This document shows, one piece after another, positions 44,990 through 56,376 of a stretch of DNA of 64,000 bases; the stretch's first letter is position 1; every line of letters starts with the position of its first letter. The translations under genes were made by a program, and so were the position numbers. The notes beneath the pieces were generated by a model. It did not search any database. It worked only from the letters and a program-made list of their open reading frames with translations, and was not told where the DNA came from. Source of the stretch: Diphasiastrum complanatum (taxonomy: Eukaryota; Streptophyta; Lycopodiopsida; Lycopodiales; Lycopodiaceae); contig CM055100.1 in assembly GCA_029204225.1 (NCBI GenBank), positions 8,324,713 through 8,388,712 on the forward strand, written 5' to 3'.

Positions 44990-46140
44990 TGTACTGGTGC
45001 TTAGATATTGAGATGAACTCGAATGTTTTGTATTCTGATGACTCAAATTTTGGAGATTCAAATTTTGGTGAGTTCCAAGTGATGCTTAATTCCATAGAAG
45101 CTACTACTGTAATCCGCGCATTACATGAAGAAGATTTCGGTGGACATTATGCACTTAAGAAAATATTGCTAATAAAATTTTGAATGCTATATATTCGTGG
45201 CCCACTGTTTATAAATAAGTTCGATCTTTTATCCAAAAGTGTGACACATGTCAAAGGATGGGAAAATCCAACTTTGCGACTCACTGGCCATTAACACCCA
45301 TTATACCTCTAGCACCTTTCAGAAAATGGGAAATTGGTTTCATCGGACCCATTAAGCCACAACTCACAAAACTAGGAGACGTTATATACTTGTTGCTACC
45401 GACTGTGTGACCAAAATGGTAGCAGCTAAAAATGATGTTAAAATAGTAGGTTTTTATTCCAGAATATTATTACACGTTATGGTTGTCTCTTAGAATTAGT
45501 TAGCGATAGGGGAACTCATTTTCTCAATCAAACCATCGAAGCATTACTCTCATATTGTTCCATCACCCATAGACAAACCACACCATATAACCCAAATGCC
45601 AATGGACTTATTGAAAGAGCCAACGCTATTCTGTGCAAAATTTTGAACAAAATTATAGAAACACATTCTTTTGATTGGGATAAAAAACTTTTATCCATTT
45701 TATGGGCATACCATTTACTAAGCCCTATTATACATACAACTACGTAATTATTGCTTCTCTTATTTCCTATTCCCTCTTGTCAGCCCGACATCTATATATA
45801 ATAAACATTCCACCTCAATATACATATGAAACACTATCTCTAACAGTATCGTCTACTAAAATGTCTGAAGTACTGACCAAAGCAAATTGGTATGATCACC
45901 TTGTGAATTATTTTTACTTTGATCGATGTGCCAATTGGTCTACTGGGAGGAAAGAAAGATGTGGGTGGATATCAAGATCTTGCAGTCAATGAAGACTACC
46001 TCGGATGGGAGACTACCTCAGATGGAATGATTATTTTCTTAGGACAGTTGGAAAAGCAGTGGACCAGGTTAATGAAGAAAATGCTGCCAAAGCTAAGACA
46101 GTGTTTCTCAAAAAACCAATCACTAGGAAGCGAGCCATAA
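44990..46140 (+). pseudogene. Gypsy K2: integrase remnant
   Basis: Plus strand. Zinc-binding integrase N-terminus lies at 45109-45180 (ALHEEDFGGHYALKKIL). CDTCQRMGK is near 45240, KWEIGFIGPI near 45325 and VSDRGTHFLNQTIEALLSYCSITHRQTTPYNPNANGLIERANA at 45500-45630, with the catalytic-core Asp and Glu regions visible. The C-terminal text ends near 46140. Multiple stops and frameshifts interrupt it. Related to the gypsy K integrase at 61190-61900. Confidence 0.82.
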
Positions 46141-46188
46141 GGACATGAATAATTGTTTGTGAGCCACCTCACAAATCAGGAAGGGGAT

Positions 46189-46520
46189 ATGTGGAGGTAT
46201 ACATTTTCACATTATCCAATTATTTGCTATATAGTGTCAATTTTTGAATTTTTGAACCCTGTGAAATTTGTATGCTTTCTCTGACAAAAAGGTTGCTTAC
46301 TGTTTATCCTTGTTGTCTGAAAGATAAACTACATTTTGAATCCTTGACCAAATCTTTTCGCATTGGTGTTATTGGATGTCAATTTAAACCAATATCTTTG
46401 GATAACCAGACTTTCCATTGTGGTATTCAGCTCTAAATATAACACACCTTACCTCTTCCATTATTCATTTTACATTTCTCATCCAAAAGAAGACATTTAT
46501 TTCTTTCTAGGGGAACGATA
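46189..46520 (+). repeat. Gypsy K2 3' LTR start, interrupted by copia Y
   Basis: The polypurine tract AGGAAGGGGATA is followed by an LTR start TGTGGAGGTATAC. The LTR is entered by copia Y at 46521, with CGATA (46516-46520) as target duplication. Its continuation should be the sequence left of 5554, now about 41 kb away. Confidence 0.7.
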
Positions 46521-47395
46521 TGTTGAAAATTGTCACTTCTCACTTGACATTGTTATTGTAAATAAAGATCAATCATTAGAACAATGTTCATGATCTAATT
46601 TCACACATGTGGAGCCTTTTTCCACATGTGAAAGAAAGTACTTTTCATACTTGTATATATCTATTTTGATTTTGTATTAGTCAAGTTAGTGTGAACATGA
46701 TATGACTAGTTTTTAGTCAAGTTGACTAGTCACCTAGAAATTAGCTTTTCCTTGCATGTGCATGAGTAAATGCTCCCACATGGCAAATGGATGTTCACAC
46801 ACGTGTATAGAGTTCTAGAAGATAAGAGTTGACCATTTTCCTTAGATTCTATTTTGTAGGAAATATTCCTATATCCTAGGAGACTAGCTCTTTGGATTTT
46901 AGCCATATTCTAGAAGGTCAACTTTGGATAAGTATCAAGGATGGATCAAATGGATAGATCTGAATGATGTGGCACCCTTCACACGTGTAAAGACCTGCTG
47001 GGCTGTACCAGACTCGTGGATGTACTTGATCTATAAAAGGATCATCATTTTGCTAATGAGATTGATAAGACTTTTAGTGCATTCTACACTTTTGTCAGAT
47101 TTCTAGTCAATAGAATTGTGATGTCTATGAATGATTGCTATCAAGAACAATAGTACTTGTTGTTTCAGGTACAGGCTGTATTGTGGACAGTACTCCACAC
47201 ATGTGAGGCTTCCTTCACTAATTTATGATTTTTTGATCCATTGCTCTTGCTTAAATCTAAGTGTAGTGAATCTAGACCAAGATCTAATGTGTAGAACTTG
47301 ATAGATCCATTGATTAGGCAACCAATAACTCTCTATGATTGTTAAGTACAATCATTATTGTCCTAAAAACTGAAATTTTATCATGGTATCAGAGC
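46521..47395 (+). repeat. 5' LTR and primer-binding site of copia Y (LTR 863 bp)
   Basis: LTR 46521-47383, TGTTGAAAATTGTC to ...TTTTATCA. TATA box TATAAAAGG at 47032-47040. Primer-binding site TGGTATCAGAGC at 47384-47395. Partner of the inverted LTR at 5559-6506. Confidence 0.93.
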
Positions 47396-48904
47396 TAAGT
47401 AAGAGAGTGATCATTTGAATCATAAAACTTGCAAAGATCATTGGCAAAATTTGTTTTTGGCCAATACTAGTGAGGGCGAGTTCATCTAGAGTGATAGCTT
47501 GTTTCTATTTGGATCAAATCGACTTGGAGGCTGTGTATGTACTTTTCACACGTGTGAAACTGTACAACAACTTTCATTACATGTTACTTTGTGTTTGTTG
47601 GTCCTAAAATCACAATTCTAGTTCATTTTTAGTGTTTTTTGAAGCATAGTATTGATCTAGATTCAATCTAGCTAATGCCTATGACCATATAGAGTTTTGG
47701 ATCATTGAAGCATTTCCTTTTGGAGTTTAAGATCAGATCTAAGAGGCTGATTTGTTCAGATCCTTAGTTGAAGTGAAATCTCTAAGAAAAGTGTAAAGCA
47801 AAAAATTTTGTGAGAGTGAAAGCTAGGAATTTTTGTCAAGATCTTTGTGTATCATTCAAGCTTGTGTGCTAGTTGATAGAGACAAGGCTATAGGCAATCT
47901 TGTGAGATTTAGGCCTTTCATAGATCCTTAAAAATTCAGAAATCTTTGTGATTTTTGTAGAACATTCGTTCTACAATGTCATCCATGGGTTGATATTTGT
48001 TGGAATCAAGTGAGATACTCACTTCCACAAATTATTCCATTTGGAAAGTGAGGATGGAATCACTGCTGGTGATCCATGACCTCTTTGACATAATTCTAGG
48101 AGTTGAGGAAGAGCCTCAAGCTCCCCAAGAACAAATCAAATACAAGAAGAGAGCAAGATTAGCTCTACATTGCATAAAGTTGAATGTATGCAGCAATGAC
48201 CTCTTGAAGGAGGTGTCTTCTTGTGCCTCATCCAAAGAGGCTTGGGATTCATTAAAGAGTATCTATGAATCCAATAACACTTCAAGAATCCTCATGCTAA
48301 GAAATCAAGTTTTTCAAAGCATGAAAGGAAGTGGAGAGAGTGGACAAGAGTATGTCTTTAGGATCAAATCTCTGAACAAGGAATTGAGTGCTATAGGAGA
48401 GAAGATCCAAGATCAAGAGCTAGTACAAATCATATTGAATGGCCTAGGTGATGAGTTCACCAACTTGGTCCAATCATTTTCTATTCAAGACAATCTTCCA
48501 TCCATTGAAAAGTTGCACAATGTTCTTGTAGCCGAGGAGAGTAGACTTCTACACCTCAAGACAAGAATGGAAGGCATGTCACTTAATGGAGGAGATGAGA
48601 ATGCAAATTTTACATCCAAAGGCAAGAAGAAACAACATCCATTCAAGAAGAATCAGGCAAGGAGGCCGAGATGAAGAATGGAAGATCTACTTCCAAAGGC
48701 AAGGTGAAGAACAAGGCAAAGCTCAAGTGTTTCTTTTGTGGGAAGAAAGGACACTTTGCCTTGGAATGTTACTTGAAGAAGAATCAACAAGCAAATGGAG
48801 ATCAAGGGAACATTGCTCAAGAGGAAGAAGATGAGGATGGATTCAACACATCCACATGGGCACCTCCTAGGATAGCCAATAGTAATAAGAGGTGTGCCAC
48901 ATAG
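47396..48904 (+). pseudogene. Copia Y gag
   Basis: Leader 47396-47990 (with a CACACGTGTG palindrome at 47547). Gag is open from about 47970 to 48674: LESSEILTSTNYSIWKVRMESLLV, CIKLNVCSNDLLKEV, LKSIYESNNTSRILMLRNQVF, LVQIILNGLGDEF. A frameshift or short stop at 48674 leads into a second frame with the zinc knuckle CFFCGKKGHFALECYLKK (near 48735). Minus-strand element E and C gags are relatives. The frame ends at 48903 in an inserted segment. Confidence 0.88.
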
Positions 48905-49240
48905 GCAACCAGTAGGATTAAGAGGTGAAGGGCCTACCTCAACCATAAAAAGGCACATTGCTAACAAGAGGTGTCATTGTTTCATTGTGAACATCTATGT
49001 TTCTAACCTTGCTCTCTCTCATGCTTTTGGTTCCATTCATTGTTTGCTTTGTGTTCCTTTGGCAGTGTTAAATCATTCTTGAGAGTGTGGTGTAGAGTTA
49101 GTTAGTGATAAATCTCTTTGGATTGGCCTAGTGTGCCATGGTATCTCACAACGAGCAATCAAAATGAGGTTCATATTGAAGACATGAAGTCATTCCTACT
49201 AGAAATTTGATTTACACCTTCTGCCCATTTTTAAATGCAT
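48905..49240. other. Insert within the Y gag-protease junction
   Basis: About 340 bp with no copia homology separates the zinc knuckle from the protease. 49103-49148 is identical (46 bp, inverted) to 63797-63842 near the window end, showing that this insert is a piece of another repeat family. Confidence 0.6.
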
Positions 49241-49395
49241 AACATGTGATTGGTTGCATCTACACCAACTTCAAGTCAAGACACATGGTGGATAGATAGT
49301 GGGGCTAGTTCCCACATGTCTTTTAACAGGCATTATTTTTCTACTCTTCTCTCTTGTAATGACTCTAAGAATTGCAAGACAATGTAGCTAGTTTG
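49241..49395 (+). pseudogene. Copia Y protease start
   Basis: TWWIDSGASSHMSFNRHYF (49285-49345) contains the catalytic DSGAS of the aspartic protease. The frame meets TAG at about 49385 and the element stops abruptly near 49390. About 550 bp of protease and GAG-pre-integrase are missing between here and the integrase at 8490. Confidence 0.85.
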
Positions 49396-51187
49396 TCCAT
49401 ATCTTGACAATTTGCACACATCCACATGAAGTAGCTCAAACAACACCTCCTTGCTACTCCTTTGACCTTACTCTAGTCTTCAATAAGCTACAAAAATAGA
49501 TCCATAACATCTTTGCCAAATAACCTTCATTTGATGCTCTTGACTAGCTCCAAATTGCCACCTTTCCTTTTGTGTTGTTGAAGCCCTTTGAGACCAACCT
49601 CTTGATCTTCCTCTTGATCATCAAAGTCATTGAACAAACTTTGTTTTCCAGATCCATTACTTGCTTTTCCATTATTAAAACCATGAGAACCAATATCCAC
49701 TTGCATAGCATCATCTACACAAGAAAAGTCTCCAAAACATGTGAGTAAAGCAAAGTGTGTCGCTTCCACTTGCTTACCTTTCTCTTGATCATCAAAGATA
49801 TCAAAGATATGAATATCTTCAGACCTGAACCTCTAAAAATACTCTCTCTCAAACATATGATCAATATCCAACAAGAACACATCAAAGCTTGATCTTGGAT
49901 TTCCACAAAGGTTAGTGAAAACAATGTCACCAATGTCCCCATCATAGATCAAAAGGCAGATTCCAAACTTTCCATCCAACATGAAGTAGAGTAGGTGAAG
50001 ATGAGTATCAAACAGAAGAAATCCAGCCCTCTTGAGTCCATAACAAACCTCAATAAGCTCACCAATGAGATCTCCCTTGCCTTGAAAAAATTGTCTCTCG
50101 ATTTGCTCCATGTAGTCTTCTCCAACCAACCTTTTGCCATCTCGATCATGAGTGATCAATTCACAATCATAGAATCCTTTGAGTTGATGAAGAGATGTGA
50201 GATCCATGCCTTGGATCTTCCCAAGAACCAATCTTCCATTGCTCTTCCCTTCATAAGACTCCCTCTTAATGATTGCATCATAAGAAGAAGAAACCTCAAA
50301 AACATTAGAAGCCATGAAAAAAATGATTAGTACCTTCAACATAAGGATGATTGAAGTACTCTCTTTTTTCAAACAAGAACTTCTACTCAATGTTTTAGGT
50401 AATGACTCGTATGATAATGATTCTTCCTCACTGTCATTCACAATGACATCATTCAAGGTACATCCTACTTTGAACTCTTCACATACTTCTCTTCTTCTTG
50501 ACTTGTGACTATCTCCCTCACTAAGTCTCTTGATAGAACCATTTGATGTACTCTCTTTATGAAGACATGTGACTCCACTTGCTGGAAAAATGACTTTCTT
50601 GGACTCATCACAAAAGAATTTAGAAGAACCACCTCCTTCATGCATGCACCTAGCAACATCTTTTGACATACGATCAAAGAAATCATTAACAACAATCTTT
50701 TCCAAGGAAGAACCTTCACCTCCATTGATGAAGTTAGCTCTTTCCTTACCTTTTGCATGCTTGCACTTGCCATGAAGAACCATTGAAACACCATCATTAT
50801 CCTCAAGACTAGCCAAGTTAGCACAAATATGAACATCTCCAAGAAGCGTATTAGATCTTGACCTAGATCTAGCATAAGGAAGCGAATATCTCAAATTCTA
50901 CATGCAATTTCTAGAAACTTGGTATATCTTCTTGTAGACTCCAATGAGACCTTCCTAATGCACCAAATATCATTTAAATCCAGTAAACCAAGTGTGAAAT
51001 CGGAATTGATCAAGTATATAACCCTATATTGAGTTTTGACCTACAAAAGATCAATTCTACACATGCAAAAATGCTGATTTTTGAGTAGAGATCAATCTAG
51101 CATGCTCTAGCATTGGTAACTCCTCCAAAACCTTTGCTAAAGATGGTTGATCCTTTCATAACCTGAAACACAATAGCTTTGATACCA
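49396..51187 (-). mobile_element. Copia X, 5' half: interior with non-standard coding region
   Basis: Minus strand from the primer-binding site TGGTATCAAAGC (51187-51176). A 353-codon frame (50894-49833) begins with copia-like LPYARSRSRSNTLL, then has no recognisable integrase, and ends with DYMEQ...FQGKGDL, YGLKRAGFLLFDTHLHLLYFML and LLIYDGDIGDIVFTN. That last stretch matches the altered RT tail of copia C, including YDGD in place of YVDD. A further frame (49769-49527) and the stretch to about 49400 also match copia C (37240-37012). Gag and a recognisable integrase core are missing, so X could only move with help from another element. Confidence 0.7.
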
Positions 51188-51841
51188 TGTGAAGGATTTC
51201 AGATCATTCAAGATCCAATCCATGTCCCAAATCTTTGGTTACAATAAGGAGCAAACCAACAATCCTACCAATGTAGAAAAATCAGCATCTACATACAAAA
51301 TGAGATGCAAAATCTAAGAGATATTGATCAAACATGAACCAAAACATAAAATATATTTTATTTCCGTACAATTACAGTACCCTACTATCTTTCACACGTG
51401 TGGAACCGAAAATAGCAATAAATGATCATTCTACACACAAGATTGCAAGATAACACCAAGATAGTGCACCAATGAGTAGTAGAACCCAAAGAGAACCATG
51501 TATAATGATGAAATGAGAGAGAGAAGAGAGAAGATGTGTCTCTCCACGAGTTACATCCTTTTATAGAGTTTCCAAACCCTATTTGGCCACTTGGCTTTCC
51601 CTCCAAAATGTAAACCCTACTATTTTTGGGTCTAGATTCAATGTACCCAAAGTTCAAATTTGAATCTCTCTCAAACTCGACTACCAACTTTCCCACACTT
51701 TCCAAAAGTGTTTATTGAATGTATTTTAAACTAATATAACTTCAAAAAGTTTATCTCTAAGTCTAAAATGAGTTTTGGCCTCTTATTGACACTTTACCAA
51801 AATGTGACTAAACTAGACTAAACTAGTTGAAATCTCTCACA
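51188..51841 (-). repeat. 5' LTR of copia X (654 bp)
   Basis: Right edge 51841 (TGTGAGAGATTTC), left edge 51188 (...CCTTCACA). TATA box at 51557-51565 and CACACGTGTG at 51393-51402. Equal in length to, and nearly identical with, the inverted LTR at 9132-9785. TCTAG at 51842-51846 is the complement of CTAGA at 9786-9790. Confidence 0.93.
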
Positions 51842-52230
51842 TCTAGCCCCCAAGCTATGGATCAACCAGAGTCATGGAAAGAGGAGTCACACCAGTAGCA
51901 TGTAGCTACTAATCACAAAATCAAGCATACACTAGTGAGAGTCCAGCAGGTATACTTATACCCTCCAAGGCCCTTGCACCACTAGTAGTGCACTGTGACA
52001 CCTCACTGGACACCTCTGCAGCCTATCTGGGCCATGTCATCAAGTTCCCTAATGACTCACTCATAGACCCATACTAACTCCACTACCATTTGTTTAGGCC
52101 TACAACCATTAATTATGACCATGTACACATAAGGGCCTCAATTTCCTTATAGTCACAATTAACTTACGAGTTGTTGGTCTACCGGTCCCTAGCGTGGACA
52201 CGCTACCCGAGACCAATCATGGGCATGACA
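51842..52230 (-). repeat. Gypsy M 3' LTR, main part
   Basis: 51842-51900 matches the M 5' LTR at 57318-57375 ('aagctatggatca.ccagagtcatggaaagaggagtcacaccag'). Upstream U3 (to about 52200) has a TATA-like GGGTATAAGTATACC on the minus strand. The last ~110 bp of this LTR are at 9786-9896 because copia X inserted here and the far part was inverted away. Confidence 0.8.
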
Positions 52231-52352
52231 TTCTTTTCCCCTTATTCAAATTTTGTCCTCAGAACTTAAAATTGGGAAAGCCAATAAAAATCCCTTCATA
52301 CCAAATCCAATGTATGATGTATGTTGTTCCTCCTTAAGCTTCATTCCTGTTC

Positions 52353-53899
52353 CTAGGAATCGTCATCGTCCGTACATCTCCTCCATCGAACCAGATGCTC
52401 GGTAACTATACAATTTCTCAATCGTTTAGTTCTTGTATCCAAGATCTTTTCAGGTTGAAGACAAGATACACCCGATGATTCATCCAACAGGTCCAACTGA
52501 TCTCCAGATCCAAGATGCTCTCCTTCACGTAGACTCTTTTTGAGACAACTAACGTGAAATATGGGATGCACTTGCGATCCTTCTGGAAGTTCCAATTGGT
52601 AAGCTAAGGATCCAATCTTCTTCAAGATCTTAAATGGTCCTGTATATCTAAAAGGAAAACTTATAATGCTTTCCAGTACACATTACACTTGAATCCTTCG
52701 GGATTCTCAAATATACCCAATCTCCCACTTGGAAGTCTCTTGGTAATCTTTTCATATTTGCATAATGTCTATCCCTATCCTGGGCACTCTGGACATTTCA
52801 TGTGCAATTCGTAGCATTTCCTGCATATCGTGTAGGAAATTTGCTACTTTCTGAAACTTGATCGTTCGAGTCTCAACCACGATGGGTGACCTAGGCTCAA
52901 AATCGTACATAAGCATAAATGGGCTATAATCGGTAGTCGAATGCTTACTACTATTATAGGCAAACTCAATCAATGGAAGGTACTTTTCCCAATCAGATTG
53001 TCGTCTAGAAACATATGCCTAAGGCATTTGTTCCATCTTCTAATTTGTTCTTTCCGTCTGTCCATCTGTCTCAGGATGATCAGAAGAACCCAAGTTCAGT
53101 GTCATCTCTACTTTAGCAAACACGGCCGACCAAAAGTGACCAGTGAACTTCGGACCGCGTTCGCTCACATTATTACTTGGTAATTCGTAAAGCCTAAACA
53201 GATGCTCTACAAATATCTGAGCTAAATCAAAAGCCTTCGCGGTGGTCTTTACTGGAATAAACATAACCAATTTGGTAAGACGGTTGACCACAACCCAAAT
53301 TGCATCATGTTGTTTATTCATCCGCGGTAACCCAACCACAAAATCCATGGAAATACTATCCCATCTTTTATCAGGGATATCCAATGGATGCAACAGACTG
53401 CCAGCCTTATAGTGTTCAGCTTTATTCAGTTGGCATTGGTCACACTTGACCACATAAGATTCTACAAAGGCTTAAGTTTTGGCCAATAAAAATCCTTCAT
53501 ACCAAATCCAATGTATGATGTATGTCGAGATGACCTGCGCATGGTGAGTCATGACATTCATAAAGAATTTTATTCTTAACAACATCTACATCAGGCACAC
53601 AACCTTTCCTTTCCTGAACAAAAGTCCATTACGAATAGAGAAGTCATCAGTACCCTTTATATCCTTCCCCCAGACTGATCAACATGATCATCAGTCCTGC
53701 TTGATGTAACTGCTAGAACCCTATTCCAGATTGGTCCAAAATGCGGGTCTTTTTCATAAAGACCTCTCAGGGAGAGATAAAAGTTCGTACTAATCTCAGT
53801 GAAGGAAAGTTCGTTCACTTCACCAATTCGACTAAGTGCATCAGCCACCTGATTAGATGAGCCTTTGATATACCTCACTTCAAAGTCAAATTCTTGCAT
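52353..53899 (-). pseudogene. Gypsy M integrase and C-terminal (chromodomain-like) region
   Basis: Minus strand. RNase H end and spacer 53899-53657 (YIKGSSNQVADALSRIG). H2C2-type zinc finger about 53570-53430 (HDSPCAGHLDIHHTLDLV, CDQCQLNKAEHYK). Integrase core 53420-53040 (WDSISMDFVVGLPRM, SERGPKFTGHFW, SDHPETDGQTERTN). Core end 52973-52752 (EFAYNSSKHSTTDYSPFML). Tail 52625-52353 with QVHPIFHVSCLKKSL and ITEHLVRW-like text, the usual context of a chromodomain, though the aromatic cage is not clear. Frames change at 53640, 53460 and 52700. Confidence 0.85.
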
Positions 53900-53929
53900 G
53901 AGTTCTGCCCATCTGGCCTTACGACCTCA

Positions 53930-54951
53930 CAAATCATTCTGATTATACTTCAAAGATTGATGATCCGTATTAACCACAAATTTATTATCGTACAAGTAAT
54001 GCCTCCATGATTTCAAAGCATGGATCACCGTAGAAAGCTCTTTTTCTTGAGTGGTGTACTTGACCTACGCATTAGTTAGTTTTACTCTCAAAGGCAACGG
54101 GCACCCTCCTATAAGAGAACAGCTCCAATAGTCGTGTCACTCGCGTCAGTGTTAATGACGAACGACAAATCTGGATCCGCTATCCTCAAAAACTGGAGCT
54201 GAGACAATTAGAAGCTTGAGTTTGCGAAAACTCTCATCTAATTTCTCATTCCATCTAATGGGAGGACTTGGCCTACCTTTGCGGCTTTTCACTCCTTTCA
54301 ACATATTGTTGAGAGGTGCAGCAATCTTTGAGTACTCCTCTGCAAATCTATGAAAAAACACAGTGAAACCTAAGAATGACTTAAGTTCACGCACCATTTT
54401 AGGGACTGGCCATTCCACTACCGTCGTCACCTTTTCCTCGTTAATCTTGATCCCAAAGGAGGTAATCTTATGACCTAGGTAAAGAAGTTCCTTCTTGAAG
54501 AATTCACACGTTGATTCTTTCGTATAAAGCTTCTCTTGTCTTAAAATACGTAAGACAGTACGAAGATGCTTAGCATGCTCTTTGAGTGTTCTGCTATAGA
54601 TCAAAATATCATCCACAAACACTACTACGAAAAGGCAAGACACTCGTAGTGGCCAAACTTGGTCCTAAAACTAGTTTTAGATACATTTTTTGGATGTATC
54701 CTGATCTAATGGTATCCCGTACGTAGATCAATTTTCGTGAAGTATTTAGCTCCATTCAATCGATCTATGAGATCGTCCATCTTGGGCAACGGGTATTTAG
54801 TTTTGACTGTTAGTTTGTTCAAACCCTTGTAATCTACACATAGCTGGAAACTCCCATCTTTTTTACTCTTAAGAAGGACAGGTGCTCCCCATGGAGATTT
54901 ACCTGGTCTTATGTGTCCCATCTCGAGATACTCCTCGATCTTATGATCCAC
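53930..54951 (-). pseudogene. Gypsy M reverse transcriptase and RNase H
   Basis: Minus strand. RT fingers 54951-54706 ([65 protein letters not shown]). A deletion or frameshift of the middle palm follows. RT continues at 54643-54152 with VVFVDDILIYSRT (YVDD-like FVDD box present), LGHKI and FLGFTVFFHRF. Degenerate RNase H continues to about 53930. The block between GYH and FVDD (about 60 residues with the MPFGL motif) is missing. Confidence 0.88.
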
Positions 54952-55194
54952 CGACCGAGCGGGTGGTAGTCCATAAGGTAGCTGCTTCGGAAAAACTTCA
55001 CTAAACTCTTGCTATAAATCTTGCAAAAGCAAGTGAAAGAGTTCATACTCAGAATCATGAAGTTTCTCAATTAATTCATCTGAAAAAATCATCAAGGATG
55101 GAAGTACATTGATCTCTCCAGAAATAGAGACAATCTGATCAAACTTATCTTTAAACACCATAGAATGACTTTTAAAATCTATCTCTAAAGAGTC

Positions 55195-56376
55195 TCACTT
55201 GCCAAAAAACCATTCATAGCCCAAAATTATATCAGTCCGGTCCATATTCATGACACGGAAATCCAACGGCTCAACATAGTCTTGCATCCGAAGCTCTAAG
55301 TTTGAGATTTTGACATCCCAAATCTTAGTGTCCGACCCTGAGGCAAGACGGACCACGTAACGATGATCACTAGCCATGGTGGGCACTCGGAGCTTTTGCA
55401 CAAGTCGAGCATTCAAAAAATTGTGAGTACTACCTGAATCAAATAGCACATTCATGTCTTTCCCTAAAATATTGCCTCTCACACGAAACAATTCATTAGG
55501 CTTGAAAGAGAGTGCACTAAACTTACAAGTATAGTCACAATTATTCAATAAATTGACTTCCAAAATACCTGCCGGTAAATCCACAGTTTTGAAACTTGAC
55601 AACTTTGCTTTCCGTTCGAGACATTGTTTAGCATGGTGCCCGGGTTTATTGCAGAGGAAACACAGATTCCGTTTCAACACCGCCAATCGTGCTTTGTCTT
55701 TCACCACCAATTTCTTCTTATTCTTCTTCTTCTTTGACTGTTGGTACGCTTCTGCTTCCAGCTCGTCAAAAAATAGCTTTTTACGCTTGTTAGATTTTTC
55801 TTGCTTGGGTTTCGGAACCGTTTGGCCATGCACGCTTCTTCGTGATGCAACAACTGTACTATCATAGACTTTCACCATACAAATAGCATCCTTTAGAGAG
55901 TTAAGGATATTTTGTTTGCATTTATTTTGATAGTCAGTTGGCAGTCCAACAATAAATTGCCACTGTGCCAAATTACGATCAAACAATGGCACCTTGGCCA
56001 ACGAGTCCAAGAACTCTTGGACATAACCATCTAGTTTTCGGCTGCCCATTTTGCAATTGATAAACCGAATATACAACTCGAAATCATCTATTGTGACAAA
56101 AGCTTTTTGGAATTCTGTCAGGAATCTAGCCCAAGTCACCGGTTTTGTGGAAAGTTCCCTCCACAAAGAAGAGGCTTTACCTTCCAGAAACAATAGAACT
56201 GATGATATTCGTTTATCTTCTGGGACATTGTGCAAGCTAAAATAGCTTGTTTTATGGTTTATCCAATCTTCAACAACTTCCGGACGTTTAAACTTTTTAT
56301 CGCCAGAAAATATTTTCGGTTGGTAGCCCAAGTTGTTAAAGTTTATAGCTTGCAGTTGATTAAATAGAATTTGCAT
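55195..56376 (-). pseudogene. Gypsy M gag-protease (393 aa open frame)
   Basis: One frame. Gag retrotrans domain at residues 20-150 (FSGDKKFKRPEVVEDWINH, LEGKASSLWRELS, FLTEFQKAFV). Lys-rich segment 195-230. Zinc knuckle CFLCNKPGHHAKQC near 240. Aspartic protease with LFDSGSTHNFLNARLV near 315 and DIILGYEWF at the end. The frame is intact from 56376 to a stop at 55195. RT would lie in another frame. The best-preserved protein of element M. Confidence 0.9.
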
